A DNA stretch of 64,000 nt. Origin: Myrica gale. Lineage: Eukaryota; Streptophyta; Magnoliopsida; Fagales; Myricaceae. The notes beneath the pieces are model-generated. The model was not told the DNA's origin and searched no databases. It saw only the letters and a list, made by a program, of their open reading frames with translations. The translations under genes were made by a program, and so were the position numbers. This document shows, piece by piece, positions 44,328 to 56,053 of the stretch; positions within the stretch are counted from its first letter, which is position 1, and each line of letters starts with the position of its first letter. Location: contig OZ005608.1 in the NCBI GenBank assembly GCA_963930655.1, positions 13,702,001 through 13,766,000 of the forward strand, written 5' to 3'.

Positions 44328-44604
44328 GTTATGTTTGTTGCAATGATTTCTTATATGGATCCCTCTCACAGGGGAAATACATCCATTCACGGGTATTCAA
44401 CGTCGCTGAAAGAGGTTTTTCGAGCCGAATTGCGACAAAAAAATATCCGAGTTTTTGAAAAATCAAAATTTCGTCATGTAGTTTTCGTCTTCTTTTTTCG
44501 CACCGGAAAAGTGGAGTGTTTCCAAATACCGGCGGAAATCTAATCCCGTTCAGATAAATATTTTTTCCGCACGAAAATCTTCTCGGGGCAGGAAAAAAGA
44601 TGTT

Positions 44605-44723
44605 GGGGTGCAACACGAGGACTTCCCAGGAGGTCACCCATCCTAGTACTACTCTCGCCCAAGCACGCTTAACTGCGGTGTTCTGATGGGATCCGGTGCA
44701 TTAGTGCTGGTAGGATCGCACCC
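44605..44723 (-). rRNA. 5S rRNA: 5S rRNA, A11C+T45A type
   Basis: A-7 promoter, normal GGAGTG spacer. HOR-F block 2. Confidence 0.93.
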
Positions 44724-45001
44724 GTTATGTTTGTTGCAATGATTTCTTATATGGATCCCTCTCACAGGGGAAATACATCCATTCACGGGTATTCAACGTC
44801 GCTGAAAGAGGTTTTTCGCGCCGAATTGCGACAAAAAAATATCCGAGTTTTTGAAAAATCAAAATTTCGTCATGTAGTTTTCGTCTTCGTTTTTCGCACC
44901 GGAAAAGTGGAGTGTTTCCAAATACCGGCGGAAATCTAATCCCGTTCAGATAAATATTTTTTCCGCACGAAAATCTTCTCGGGGGCGGTAAAAAAGATGT
45001 T

Positions 45002-45120
45002 GGGGTGCAACACGAGGACTTCCCAGGAGGTCACCCATCCTAGTACTACTCTCGCCCAAGCGCGCTTAACTGCGGAGTTCTGATGGGATCCGGTGCATTA
45101 GTGCTGGTATGATCGCACCC
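45002..45120 (-). rRNA. 5S rRNA: 5S rRNA, T59C type
   Basis: A-7 promoter, GGAGCG spacer marker. This unit has no counterpart in HOR-F block 1. Confidence 0.95.
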
Positions 45121-45398
45121 GTTATGTTTGTTGCAATGATTTCTTATATGGATCCCTCTCACAGGGGAAATACATCCATTCACGGGTATTCAACGTCGCT
45201 GAAAGAGGTTTTTCGAGCCGAATTGCGACAAAAAAATATCCGAGTTTTTGAAAAATCAAAATTTCGTCATGTAGTTTTCGTCTTCGTTTTTCGCACCGGA
45301 AAAGTGGAGCGTTTTCAAATACCGGCGGAAATCTAATCCCGTTCAGATAAATATTTTTTCCGCACGAAAATCTTCTCGGGGGCGGGAAAAAAGATGTT

Positions 45399-45517
45399 GG
45401 GGTGCAACACGAGGACTTCCCAGGAGGTCACCCATCCTAGTACTACTCTCGCCCAAACACGCTTAACTGCGGAGTTCTGATGGGATCCGGTGCATTAGTG
45501 CTGGTATGATCGCACCC
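45399..45517 (-). rRNA. 5S rRNA: 5S rRNA, C61T type
   Basis: C-7 promoter, CCGTACAG spacer marker. HOR-F block 2. Confidence 0.95.
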
Positions 45518-45795
45518 GTTATGGTTGTTGCAATGATTTCTTATATGGATCCCTCTCACAGGGGAAATACATCCATTCACGGGTATTCAACGTCGCTGAA
45601 AGAGGTTTTTCGCGCCGAATTGCTACAAAAAAATATCGGAGTTTTTGAAAAATCAAAATTTCGTCATGTAGTTTTCGTCTTCGTTTTTCGCACCGGAAAA
45701 GTGGAGTGTTTTCAAATACCGGCGGAAATCTAATCCCGTACAGATAAATATTTTTTCCGCACGAAAATCTTCTCGGGGGCGGGAAAAAAGATGTT

Positions 45796-45914
45796 GGGGT
45801 GCAACACGAGGACTTCCCAGGAGGTCACCCATCCTAGTACTACTCTCGCCCAAGCACGCTTAACTGCGGAGTTCTGATGGGATCCGGTGCATTAGTGCTG
45901 GTATGATCGCACCC
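45796..45914 (-). rRNA. 5S rRNA: 5S rRNA, consensus type
   Basis: C-7 promoter, A6 spacer. Closes HOR-F block 2. Confidence 0.96.
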
Positions 45915-46191
45915 GTTATGGTTGTTGCAATGATTTCTTATATGGATCCCTCTCACAGGGGAAATACATCCATTCACGGGTATTCAACGTCGCTGAAAGA
46001 GGTTTTTCGCGCCGAATTGCTACAAAAAATATCGGAGTTTTTGAAAAATCAAAATTTCGTCATGTAGTTTTCGTCTTCGTTTTTCGCACCGGAAAAGTGG
46101 AGTGTTTTCAAATACCGGCGGAAATCTAATCCCGTTCAGATAAATATTTTTTCCGCACGAAAATCTTCTCGGGGGCGGGAAAAAAGATGTT

Positions 46192-46253
46192 GGGGTGCAA
46201 CCCTGCGGAGTTCTGATGGGATCCGGTGCATTAGTGCTGGTATGATCGCACCC
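46192..46253 (-). pseudogene. 5S rRNA pseudogene, 52-109 deleted
   Basis: Opens HOR-F block 3. Upstream spacer has a private C-to-T change (GTCTTTGTTTT). Confidence 0.92.
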
Positions 46254-46531
46254 GTTATGGTTGTTGCAATGATTTCTTATATGGATCCCTCTCACAGGGG
46301 AAATACATCCATTCACGGGTATTCAACGTCGCTGAAAGAGGTTTTTCGCGCCGAATTGCGACAAAAAAATATCCGAGTTTTTGAAAAATCAAAATTTCGT
46401 CATGTAGTTTTCGTCTTTGTTTTTCGCACCGGAAAAGTGGAGTGTTTCCAAATACCGGCGGAAATCTAATCCCGTTCAGATAAATATTTTTTCCGCACGA
46501 AAATCTTCTCGGGGGCGGTAAAAAAGATGTT

Positions 46532-46650
46532 GGGGTGCAACACGAGGACTTCCCAGGAGGTCACCCATCCTAGTACTACTCTCGCCCAAGCGCGCTTAAC
46601 TGCGGAGTTCTGATGGGATCCGGTGCATTAGTGCTGGTATGATCGCACCC
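46532..46650 (-). rRNA. 5S rRNA: 5S rRNA, T59C type
   Basis: A-7 promoter. Upstream spacer has a private CCACACG in place of CCGCACG. Confidence 0.95.
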
Positions 46651-46928
46651 GTTATGTTTGTTGCAATGATTTCTTATATGGATCCCTCTCACAGGGGAAA
46701 TACATCCATTCACGGGTATTCAACGTCGCTGAAAGAGGTTTTTCGCGCCGAATTGCGACAAAAAAATATCCGAGTTTTTGAAAAATCAAAATTTCGTCAT
46801 GTAGTTTTCGTCTTCTTTTTTCGCACCGGAAAAGTGGAGTGTTTCCAAATACCGGCGGAAATCTAATCCCGTTCAGATAAATATTTTTTCCACACGAAAA
46901 TCTTCTCGGGGGCGGTAAAAAAGATGTT

Positions 46929-47047
46929 GGGGTGCAACACGAGGACTTCCCAGGAGGTCACCCATCCTAGTACTACTCTCGCCCAAGCGCGCTTAACTGC
47001 GGAGTTCTGATGGGATCCGGTGCATTAGTGCTGGTATGATCGCACCC
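46929..47047 (-). rRNA. 5S rRNA: 5S rRNA, T59C type
   Basis: A-7 promoter. HOR-F block 3. Confidence 0.95.
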
Positions 47048-47324
47048 GTTATGTTTGTTGCAATGATTTCTTATATGGATCCCTCTCACAGGGGAAATAC
47101 ATCCATTCACGGGTATTCAACGTCGCTGAAAGAGGTTTTTCGAGCCGAATTGCGACAAAAAAATATCCGAGTTTTTGAAAAATCAAAATTTCGTCATGTA
47201 GTTTTCGTCTTCTTTTTTCGCACCGGAAAAGTGGAGTGTTTCCAAATACCGGCGGAAATCTAATCCCGTTCAGATAAATATTTTTTCCGCACGAAAATCT
47301 TCTCGGGGCAGGAAAAAAGATGTT

Positions 47325-47443
47325 GGGGTGCAACACGAGGACTTCCCAGGAGGTCACCCATCCTAGTACTACTCTCGCCCAAGCACGCTTAACTGCGGTG
47401 TTCTGATGGGATCCGGTGCATTAGTGCTGGTAGGATCGCACCC
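47325..47443 (-). rRNA. 5S rRNA: 5S rRNA, A11C+T45A type
   Basis: A-7 promoter. Ends the first T59C, T59C, A11C+T45A trimer of HOR-F block 3. Confidence 0.93.
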
Positions 47444-47721
47444 GTTATGTTTGTTGCAATGATTTCTTATATGGATCCCTCTCACAGGGGAAATACATCC
47501 ATTCACGGGTATTCAACGTCGCTGAAAGAGGTTTTTCGCGCCGAATTGCGACAAAAAAATATCCGAGTTTTTGAAAAATCAAAATTTCGTCATGTAGTTT
47601 TCGTCTTCGTTTTTCGCACCGGAAAAGTGGAGTGTTTCCAAATACCGGCGGAAATCTAATCCCGTTCAGATAAATATTTTTTCCGCACGAAAATCTTCTC
47701 GGGGGCGGTAAAAAAGATGTT

Positions 47722-47840
47722 GGGGTGCAACACAAGGACTTCCCAGGAGGTCACCCATCCTAGTACTACTCTCGCCCAAGCGCGCTTAACTGCGGAGTTC
47801 TGATGGGATCCGGTGCATTAGTGCTGGTATGATCGCACCC
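47722..47840 (-). rRNA. 5S rRNA: 5S rRNA, T59C + C107T type
   Basis: Only copy with C107T (G68-C107 becomes G-U). A-7 promoter. Start of the extra trimer in block 3. Confidence 0.94.
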
Positions 47841-48118
47841 GTTATGTTTGTTGCAATGATTTCTTATATGGATCCCTCTCACAGGGGAAATACATCCATT
47901 CACGGGTATTCAACGTCGCTGAAAGAGGTTTTTCGCGCCGAATTGCGACAAAAAAATATCCGAGTTTTTGAAAAATCAAAATTTCGTCATGTAGTTTTCG
48001 TCTTCTTTTTTCGCACCGGAAAAGTGGAGTGTTTCCAAATACCGGCGGAAATCTAATCCCGTTCAGATAAATATTTTTTCCGCACGAAAATCTTCTCGGG
48101 GGCGGTAAAAAAGATGTT

Positions 48119-48237
48119 GGGGTGCAACACGAGGACTTCCCAGGAGGTCACCCATCCTAGTACTACTCTCGCCCAAGCGCGCTTAACTGCGGAGTTCTGA
48201 TGGGATCCGGTGCATTAGTGCTGGTATGATCGCACCC
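48119..48237 (-). rRNA. 5S rRNA: 5S rRNA, T59C type
   Basis: A-7 promoter with A-20T, which makes an EcoRI site between the TATA-like and GC elements. First of five such copies. Confidence 0.95.
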
Positions 48238-48514
48238 GTTATGTTTGTTGCAATGAATTCTTATATGGATCCCTCTCACAGGGGAAATACATCCATTCAC
48301 GGGTATTCAACGTCGCTGAAAGAGGTTTTTCGAGCCGAATTGCGACAAAAAAATATCCGAGTTTTTGAAAAATCAAAATTTCGTCATGTAGTTTTCGTCT
48401 TCTTTTTTCGCACCAGAAAAGTGGAGTGTTTCCAAATACCGGCGGAAATCTAATCCCGTTCAGATAAATATTTTTTCCGCACGAAAATCTTCTCGGGACA
48501 GGAAAAAAGATGTT

Positions 48515-48633
48515 GGGGTGCAACACGAGGACTTCCCAGGAGGTCACCCATCCTAGTACTACTCTCGCCCAAGCACGCTTAACTGCGGTGTTCTGATGGG
48601 ATCCGGTGCATTAGTGCTGGTAGGATCGCACCC
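48515..48633 (-). rRNA. 5S rRNA: 5S rRNA, A11C+T45A type
   Basis: A-7 promoter. Downstream flank has a private GGGACAGG. Ends the extra trimer of block 3. Confidence 0.93.
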
Positions 48634-48911
48634 GTTATGTTTGTTGCAATGATTTCTTATATGGATCCCTCTCACAGGGGAAATACATCCATTCACGGGT
48701 ATTCAACGTCGCTGAAAGAGGTTTTTCGCGCCGAATTGCGACAAAAAAATATCCGAGTTTTTGAAAAATCAAAATTTCGTCATGTAGTTTTCGTCTTCTT
48801 TTTTCGCACCGGAAAAGTGGAGTGTTTCCAAATACCGGCGGAAATCTAATCCCGTTCAGATAAATATTTTTTCCGCACGAAAATCTTCACGGGGGCGGTA
48901 AAAAAGATGTT

Positions 48912-49030
48912 GGGGTGCAACACGAGGACTTCCCAGGAGGTCACCCATCCTAGTACTACTCTCGCCCAAGCGCGCTTAACTGCGGAGTTCTGATGGGATC
49001 CGGTGCATTAGTGCTGGTATGATCGCACCC
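48912..49030 (-). rRNA. 5S rRNA: 5S rRNA, T59C type
   Basis: A-7 promoter, GGAGCG spacer marker; downstream flank CTTCACGGGG. HOR-F block 3. Confidence 0.95.
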
Positions 49031-49308
49031 GTTATGTTTGTTGCAATGATTTCTTATATGGATCCCTCTCACAGGGGAAATACATCCATTCACGGGTATT
49101 CAACGTCGCTGAAAGAGGTTTTTCGAGCCGAATTGCGACAAAAAAATATCCGAGTTTTTGAAAAATCAAAATTTCGTCATGTAGTTTTCGTCTTCGTTTT
49201 TCGCACCGGAAAAGTGGAGCGTTTTCAAATACCGGCGGAAATCTAATCCCGTTCAGATAAATATTTTTTCCGCACGAAAATCTTCTCGGGGGCGGGAAAA
49301 AAGATGTT

Positions 49309-49427
49309 GGGGTGCAACACGAGGACTTCCCAGGAGGTCACCCATCCTAGTACTACTCTCGCCCAAACACGCTTAACTGCGGAGTTCTGAAGGGATCCGG
49401 TGCATTAGTGCTGGTATGATCGCACCC
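49309..49427 (-). rRNA. 5S rRNA: 5S rRNA, C61T + A37T type
   Basis: Only copy with A37T (loop C). C-7 promoter. Last C61T gene. Confidence 0.94.
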
Positions 49428-49705
49428 GTTATGGTTGTTGCAATGATTTCTTATATGGATCCCTCTCACAGGGGAAATACATCCATTCACGGGTATTCAA
49501 CGTCGCTGAAAGAGGTTTTTCGCGCCGAATTGCTACAAAAAAATATCGGAGTTTTTGAAAAATCAAAATTTCGTCATGTAGTTTTCGTCTTCGTTTTTCG
49601 CACCGGAAAAGTGGAGTGTTTTCAAATACCGGCGGAAATCTAATCCCGTTCAGATAAATATTTTTTCCGCACGAAAATCTTCTCGGGGGCGGGAAAAAAG
49701 ATGTT

Positions 49706-49824
49706 GGGGTGCAACACGAGGACTTCCCAGGAGGTCACCCATCCTAGTACTACTCTCGCCCAAGCACGCTTAACTGCGGAGTTCTGATGGGATCCGGTGC
49801 ATTAGTGCTGGTATGATCGCACCC
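49706..49824 (-). rRNA. 5S rRNA: 5S rRNA, consensus type
   Basis: C-7 promoter, A6 spacer. Closes HOR-F block 3. Confidence 0.96.
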
Positions 49825-50101
49825 GTTATGGTTGTTGCAATGATTTCTTATATGGATCCCTCTCACAGGGGAAATACATCCATTCACGGGTATTCAACGT
49901 CGCTGAAAGAGGTTTTTCGCGCCGAATTGCTACAAAAAATATCGGAGTTTTTGAAAAATCAAAATTTCGTCATGTAGTTTTCGTCTTCGTTTTTCGCACC
50001 GGAAAAGTGGAGTGTTTTCAAATACCGGCGGAAATCTAATCCCGTTCAGATAAATATTTTTTCCGCACGAAAATCTTCTCGGGGGCGGGAAAAAAGATGT
50101 T

Positions 50102-50163
50102 GGGGTGCAACCCTGCGGAGTTCTGATGGGATCCGGTGCATTAGTGCTGGTATGATCGCACCC
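50102..50163 (-). pseudogene. 5S rRNA pseudogene, 52-109 deleted
   Basis: C-7 promoter, A6 downstream spacer. Start of a mixed stretch. Confidence 0.92.
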
Positions 50164-50441
50164 GTTATGGTTGTTGCAATGATTTCTTATATGGATCCCT
50201 CTCACAGGGGAAATACATCCATTCACGGGTATTCAACGTCGCTGAAAGAGGTTTTTCGCGCCGAATTGCGACAAAAAAATATCCGAGTTTTTGAAAAATC
50301 AAAATTTCGTCATGTAGTTTTCGTCTTCGTTTTTCGCACCGGAAAAGTGGAGTGTTTCCAAATACCGGCGGAAATCTAATCCCGTTCAGATAAATATTTT
50401 TTCCGCACGAAAATCTTCTCGGGGGCGGTAAAAAAGATGTT

Positions 50442-50560
50442 GGGGTGCAACACGAGGACTTCCCAGGAGGTCACCCATCCTAGTACTACTCTCGCCCAAG
50501 CGCGCTTAACTGCGGAGTTCTGATGGGATCCGGTGCATTAGTGCTGGTATGATCGCACCC
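50442..50560 (-). rRNA. 5S rRNA: 5S rRNA, T59C type
   Basis: A-7 promoter, CCGAG spacer. Confidence 0.95.
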
Positions 50561-50838
50561 GTTATGTTTGTTGCAATGATTTCTTATATGGATCCCTCTC
50601 ACAGGGGAAATACATCCATTCACGGGTATTCAACGTCGCTGAAAGAGGTTTTTCGCGCCGAATTGCGACAAAAAAATATCCGAGTTTTTGAAAAATCAAA
50701 ATTTCGTCATGTAGTTTTCGTCTTCGTTTTTCGCACCGGAAAAGTGGAGTGTTTCCAAATACCGGCGGAAATCTAATCCCGTTCAGATAAATATTTTTTC
50801 CGCACGAAAATCTTCTCGGGGGCGGTAAAAAAGATGTT

Positions 50839-50957
50839 GGGGTGCAACACGAGGACTTCCCAGGAGGTCACCCATCCTAGTACTACTCTCGCCCAAGCGC
50901 GCTTAACTGCGGAGTTCTGATGGGATCCGGTGCATTAGTGCTGGTATGATCGCACCC
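50839..50957 (-). rRNA. 5S rRNA: 5S rRNA, T59C type with A6 spacer
   Basis: A-7 promoter joined to an A6 CTAC spacer, a recombinant combination found at only two other T59C genes (55144, 56729). Confidence 0.95.
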
Positions 50958-51234
50958 GTTATGTTTGTTGCAATGATTTCTTATATGGATCCCTCTCACA
51001 GGGGAAATACATCCATTCACGGGTATTCAACGTCGCTGAAAGAGGTTTTTCGCGCCGAATTGCTACAAAAAATATCGGAGTTTTTGAAAAATCAAAATTT
51101 CGTCATGTAGTTTTCGTCTTCGTTTTTCGCACCGGAAAAGTGGAGTGTTTTCAAATACCGGCGGAAATCTAATCCCGTTCAGATAAATATTTTTTCCGCA
51201 CGAAAATCTTCTCGGGGGCGGGAAAAAAGATGTT

Positions 51235-51353
51235 GGGGTGCAACACGAGGACTTCCCAGGAGGTCACCCATCCTAGTACTACTCTCGCCCAAGCACGCTT
51301 AACTGCGGAGTTCTGATGGGATCCGGTGCATTAGTGCTGGTATGATCGCACCC
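51235..51353 (-). rRNA. 5S rRNA: 5S rRNA, consensus type
   Basis: C-7 promoter, A6 spacer, next to a deleted copy. Confidence 0.96.
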
Positions 51354-51630
51354 GTTATGGTTGTTGCAATGATTTCTTATATGGATCCCTCTCACAGGGG
51401 AAATACATCCATTCACGGGTATTCAACGTCGCTGAAAGAGGTTTTTCGCGCCGAATTGCTACAAAAAATATCGGAGTTTTTGAAAAATCAAAATTTCGTC
51501 ATGTAGTTTTCGTCTTCGTTTTTCGCACCGGAAAAGTGGAGTGTTTTCAAATACCGGCGGAAATCTAATCCCGTTCAGATAAATATTTTTTCCGCACGAA
51601 AATCTTCTCGGGGGCGGGAAAAAAGATGTT

Positions 51631-51692
51631 GGGGTGCAACCCTGCGGAGTTCTGATGGGATCCGGTGCATTAGTGCTGGTATGATCGCACCC
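51631..51692 (-). pseudogene. 5S rRNA pseudogene, 52-109 deleted
   Basis: C-7 promoter; upstream spacer is the 277-bp GGGGCAGG form leading to an A11C+T45A gene. One of two deleted copies with this neighbour. Confidence 0.92.
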
Positions 51693-51969
51693 GTTATGGT
51701 TGTTGCAATGATTTCTTATATGGATCCCTCTCACAGGGGAAATACATCCATTCACGGGTATTCAACGTCGCTGAAAGAGGTTTTTCGCGCCGAATTGCGA
51801 CAAAAAAATATCCGAGTTTTTGAAAAATCAAAATTTCGTCATGTAGTTTTCGTCTTCTTTTTTCGCACCGGAAAAGTGGAGTGTTTCCAAATACCGGCGG
51901 AAATCTAATCCCGTTCAGATAAATATTTTTTCCGCACGAAAATCTTCTCGGGGCAGGAAAAAAGATGTT

Positions 51970-52088
51970 GGGGTGCAACACGAGGACTTCCCAGGAGGTC
52001 ACCCATCCTAGTACTACTCTCGCCCAAGCACGCTTAACTGCGGTGTTCTGATGGGATCCGGTGCATTAGTGCTGGTAGGATCGCACCC
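51970..52088 (-). rRNA. 5S rRNA: 5S rRNA, A11C+T45A type
   Basis: A-7 promoter. Directly follows a deleted copy. Confidence 0.93.
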
Positions 52089-52366
52089 GTTATGTTTGTT
52101 GCAATGATTTCTTATATGGATCCCTCTCACAGGGGAAATACATCCATTCACGGGTATTCAACGTCGCTGAAAGAGGTTTTTCGCGCCGAATTGCGACAAA
52201 AAAATATCCGAGTTTTTGAAAAATCAAAATTTCGTCATGTAGTTTTCGTCTTCGTTTTTCGCACCGGAAAAGTGGAGTGTTTCCAAATACCGGCGGAAAT
52301 CTAATCCCGTTCAGATAAATATTTTTTCCGCACGAAAATCTTCTCGGGGGCGGTAAAAAAGATGTT

Positions 52367-52485
52367 GGGGTGCAACACGAGGACTTCCCAGGAGGTCACC
52401 CATCCTAGTACTACTCTCGCCCAAGCGCGCTTAACTGCGGAGTTCTGATGGGATCCGGTGCATTAGTGCTGGTATGATCGCACCC
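52367..52485 (-). rRNA. 5S rRNA: 5S rRNA, T59C type
   Basis: A-7 promoter. First unit of a 1190-bp trimer. Confidence 0.95.
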
Positions 52486-52763
52486 GTTATGTTTGTTGCA
52501 ATGATTTCTTATATGGATCCCTCTCACAGGGGAAATACATCCATTCACGGGTATTCAACGTCGCTGAAAGAGGTTTTTCGCGCCGAATTGCGACAAAAAA
52601 ATATCCGAGTTTTTGAAAAATCAAAATTTCGTCATGTAGTTTTCGTCTTCTTTTTTCGCACCGGAAAAGTGGAGTGTTTCCAAATACCGGCGGAAATCTA
52701 ATCCCGTTCAGATAAATATTTTTTCCGCACGAAAATCTTCTCGGGGGCGGTAAAAAAGATGTT

Positions 52764-52882
52764 GGGGTGCAACACGAGGACTTCCCAGGAGGTCACCCAT
52801 CCTAGTACTACTCTCGCCCAAGCGCGCTTAACTGCGGAGTTCTGATGGGATCCGGTGCATTAGTGCTGGTATGATCGCACCC
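52764..52882 (-). rRNA. 5S rRNA: 5S rRNA, T59C type
   Basis: A-7 promoter with A-20T (EcoRI). Confidence 0.95.
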
Positions 52883-53159
52883 GTTATGTTTGTTGCAATG
52901 AATTCTTATATGGATCCCTCTCACAGGGGAAATACATCCATTCACGGGTATTCAACGTCGCTGAAAGAGGTTTTTCGAGCCGAATTGCGACAAAAAAATA
53001 TCCGAGTTTTTGAAAAATCAAAATTTCGTCATGTAGTTTTCGTCTTCTTTTTTCGCACCGGAAAAGTGGAGTGTTTCCAAATACCGGCGGAAATCTAATC
53101 CCGTTCAGATAAATATTTTTTCCGCACGAAAATCTTCTCGGGGCAGGAAAAAAGATGTT

Positions 53160-53278
53160 GGGGTGCAACACGAGGACTTCCCAGGAGGTCACCCATCCTA
53201 GTACTACTCTCGCCCAAGCACGCTTAACTGCGGTGTTCTGATGGGATCCGGTGCATTAGTGCTGGTAGGATCGCACCC
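53160..53278 (-). rRNA. 5S rRNA: 5S rRNA, A11C+T45A type
   Basis: A-7 promoter. Ends a 1190-bp trimer. Confidence 0.93.
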
Positions 53279-53556
53279 GTTATGTTTGTTGCAATGATTT
53301 CTTATATGGATCCCTCTCACAGGGGAAATACATCCATTCACGGGTATTCAACGTCGCTGAAAGAGGTTTTTCGCGCCGAATTGCGACAAAAAAATATCCG
53401 AGTTTTTGAAAAATCAAAATTTCGTCATGTAGTTTTCGTCTTCGTTTTTCGCACCGGAAAAGTGGAGTGTTTCCAAATACCGGCGGAAATCTAATCCCGT
53501 TCAGATAAATATTTTTTCCGCACGAAAATCTTCTCGGGGGCGGTAAAAAAGATGTT

Positions 53557-53675
53557 GGGGTGCAACACGAGGACTTCCCAGGAGGTCACCCATCCTAGTA
53601 CTACTCTCGCCCAAGCGCGCTTAACTGCGGAGTTCTGATGGGATCCGGTGCATTAGTGCTGGTATGATCGCACCC
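53557..53675 (-). rRNA. 5S rRNA: 5S rRNA, T59C type
   Basis: A-7 promoter; upstream spacer has CAAC instead of CGAC, shared with 59050 and 61826. Confidence 0.95.
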
Positions 53676-53953
53676 GTTATGTTTGTTGCAATGATTTCTT
53701 ATATGGATCCCTCTCACAGGGGAAATACATCCATTCACGGGTATTCAACGTCGCTGAAAGAGGTTTTTCGCGCCGAATTGCAACAAAAAAATATCCGAGT
53801 TTTTGAAAAATCAAAATTTCGTCATGTAGTTTTCGTCTTCTTTTTTCGCACCGGAAAAGTGGAGTGTTTCCAAATACCGGCGGAAATCTAATCCCGTTCA
53901 GATAAATATTTTTTCCGCACGAAAATCTTCTCGGGGGCGGTAAAAAAGATGTT

Positions 53954-54072
53954 GGGGTGCAACACGAGGACTTCCCAGGAGGTCACCCATCCTAGTACTA
54001 CTCTCGCCCAAGCGCGCTTAACTGCGGAGTTCTGATGGGATCCGGTGCATTAGTGCTGGTATGATCGCACCC
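53954..54072 (-). rRNA. 5S rRNA: 5S rRNA, T59C type
   Basis: A-7 promoter with A-20T (EcoRI). Confidence 0.95.
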
Positions 54073-54349
54073 GTTATGTTTGTTGCAATGAATTCTTATA
54101 TGGATCCCTCTCACAGGGGAAATACATCCATTCACGGGTATTCAACGTCGCTGAAAGAGGTTTTTCGAGCCGAATTGCGACAAAAAAATATCCGAGTTTT
54201 TGAAAAATCAAAATTTCGTCATGTAGTTTTCGTCTTCTTTTTTCGCACCGGAAAAGTGGAGTGTTTCCAAATACCGGCGGAAATCTAATCCCGTTCAGAT
54301 AAATATTTTTTCCGCACGAAAATCTTCTCGGGGCAGGAAAAAACATGTT

Positions 54350-54468
54350 GGGGTGCAACACGAGGACTTCCCAGGAGGTCACCCATCCTAGTACTACTCT
54401 CGCCCAAGCACGCTTAACTGCGGTGTTCTGATGGGATCCGGTGCATTAGTGCTGGTAGGATCGCACCC
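54350..54468 (-). rRNA. 5S rRNA: 5S rRNA, A11C+T45A type, CATG flank
   Basis: The base before the T6 terminator is changed (CATGTTTTTT instead of CATCTTTTTT), shared with 55935, 59843 and 62619. A-7 promoter. Confidence 0.93.
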
Positions 54469-54746
54469 GTTATGTTTGTTGCAATGATTTCTTATATGGA
54501 TCCCTCTCACAGGGGAAATACATCCATTCACGGGTATTCAACGTCGCTGAAAGAGGTTTTTCGCGCCGAATTGCGACAAAAAAATATCCGAGTTTTTGAA
54601 AAATCAAAATTTCGTCATGTAGTTTTCGTCTTCTTTTTTCGCACCGGAAAAGTGGAGTGTTTCCAAATACCGGCGGAAATCTAATCCCGTTCAGATAAAT
54701 ATTTTTTCCGCACGAAAATCTTCACGGGGGCGGTAAAAAAGATGTT

Positions 54747-54865
54747 GGGGTGCAACACGAGGACTTCCCAGGAGGTCACCCATCCTAGTACTACTCTCGC
54801 CCAAGCGCGCTTAACTGCGGAGTTCTGATGGGATCCGGTGCATTAGTGCTGGTATGATCGCACCC
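54747..54865 (-). rRNA. 5S rRNA: 5S rRNA, T59C type
   Basis: A-7 promoter; downstream flank CTTCACGGGG. Opens the 1585-bp repeat. Confidence 0.95.
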
Positions 54866-55143
54866 GTTATGTTTGTTGCAATGATTTCTTATATGGATCC
54901 CTCTCACAGGGGAAATACATCCATTCACGGGTATTCAACGTCGCTGAAAGAGGTTTTTCGCGCCGAATTGCGACAAAAAAATATCCGAGTTTTTGAAAAA
55001 TCAAAATTTCGTCATGTAGTTTTCGTCTTCGTTTTTCGCACCGGAAAAGTGGAGTGTTTCCAAATACCGGCGGAAATCTAATCCCGTTCAGATAAATATT
55101 TTTTCCGCACGAAAATCTTCTCGGGGGCGGTAAAAAAGATGTT

Positions 55144-55262
55144 GGGGTGCAACACGAGGACTTCCCAGGAGGTCACCCATCCTAGTACTACTCTCGCCCA
55201 AGCGCGCTTAACTGCGGAGTTCTGATGGGATCCGGTGCATTAGTGCTGGTATGATCGCACCC
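55144..55262 (-). rRNA. 5S rRNA: 5S rRNA, T59C type with A6 spacer
   Basis: A-7 promoter with A6 CTAC spacer (recombinant). Confidence 0.95.
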
Positions 55263-55539
55263 GTTATGTTTGTTGCAATGATTTCTTATATGGATCCCTC
55301 TCACAGGGGAAATACATCCATTCACGGGTATTCAACGTCGCTGAAAGAGGTTTTTCGCGCCGAATTGCTACAAAAAATATCGGAGTTTTTGAAAAATCAA
55401 AATTTCGTCATGTAGTTTTCGTCTTCGTTTTTCGCACCGGAAAAGTGGAGTGTTTTCAAATACCGGCGGAAATCTAATCCCGTTCAGATAAATATTTTTT
55501 CCGCACGAAAATCTTCTCGGGGGCGGGAAAAAAGATGTT

Positions 55540-55658
55540 GGGGTGCAACACGAGGACTTCCCAGGAGGTCACCCATCCTAGTACTACTCTCGCCCAAGCA
55601 CGCTTAACTGCGGAGTTCTGATGGGATCCGGTGCATTAGTGCTGGTATGATCGCACCC
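55540..55658 (-). rRNA. 5S rRNA: 5S rRNA, consensus type
   Basis: C-7 promoter. Upstream spacer is a hybrid, A6 CTAC on the left and TTTCC plus GGGGCAGG on the right, so it is only 276 bp (395-bp step). Confidence 0.95.
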
Positions 55659-55934
55659 GTTATGGTTGTTGCAATGATTTCTTATATGGATCCCTCTCAC
55701 AGGGGAAATACATCCATTCACGGGTATTCAACGTCGCTGAAAGAGGTTTTTCGCGCCGAATTGCTACAAAAAATATCGGAGTTTTTGAAAAATCAAAATT
55801 TCGTCATGTAGTTTTCGTCTTCGTTTTTCGCACCGGAAAAGTGGAGTGTTTCCAAATACCGGCGGAAATCTAATCCCGTTCAGATAAATATTTTTTCCGC
55901 ACGAAAATCTTCTCGGGGCAGGAAAAAACATGTT

Positions 55935-56053
55935 GGGGTGCAACACGAGGACTTCCCAGGAGGTCACCCATCCTAGTACTACTCTCGCCCAAGCACGCTT
56001 AACTGCGGTGTTCTGATGGGATCCGGTGCATTAGTGCTGGTAGGATCGCACCC
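55935..56053 (-). rRNA. 5S rRNA: 5S rRNA, A11C+T45A type, CATG flank
   Basis: A-7 promoter. Follows the hybrid spacer. Confidence 0.93.

Larger units (their letters stand above)
40752..50101 (-). repeat. HOR-F: three related blocks of 2720, 2720 and 3910 bp
   Basis: Blocks start with deleted copies at 40752, 43472 and 46192. The third equals the second plus one extra T59C, T59C, A11C+T45A trimer of 1190 bp (3910 - 2720). The first has the same length as the second but a different unit order. Confidence 0.88.
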
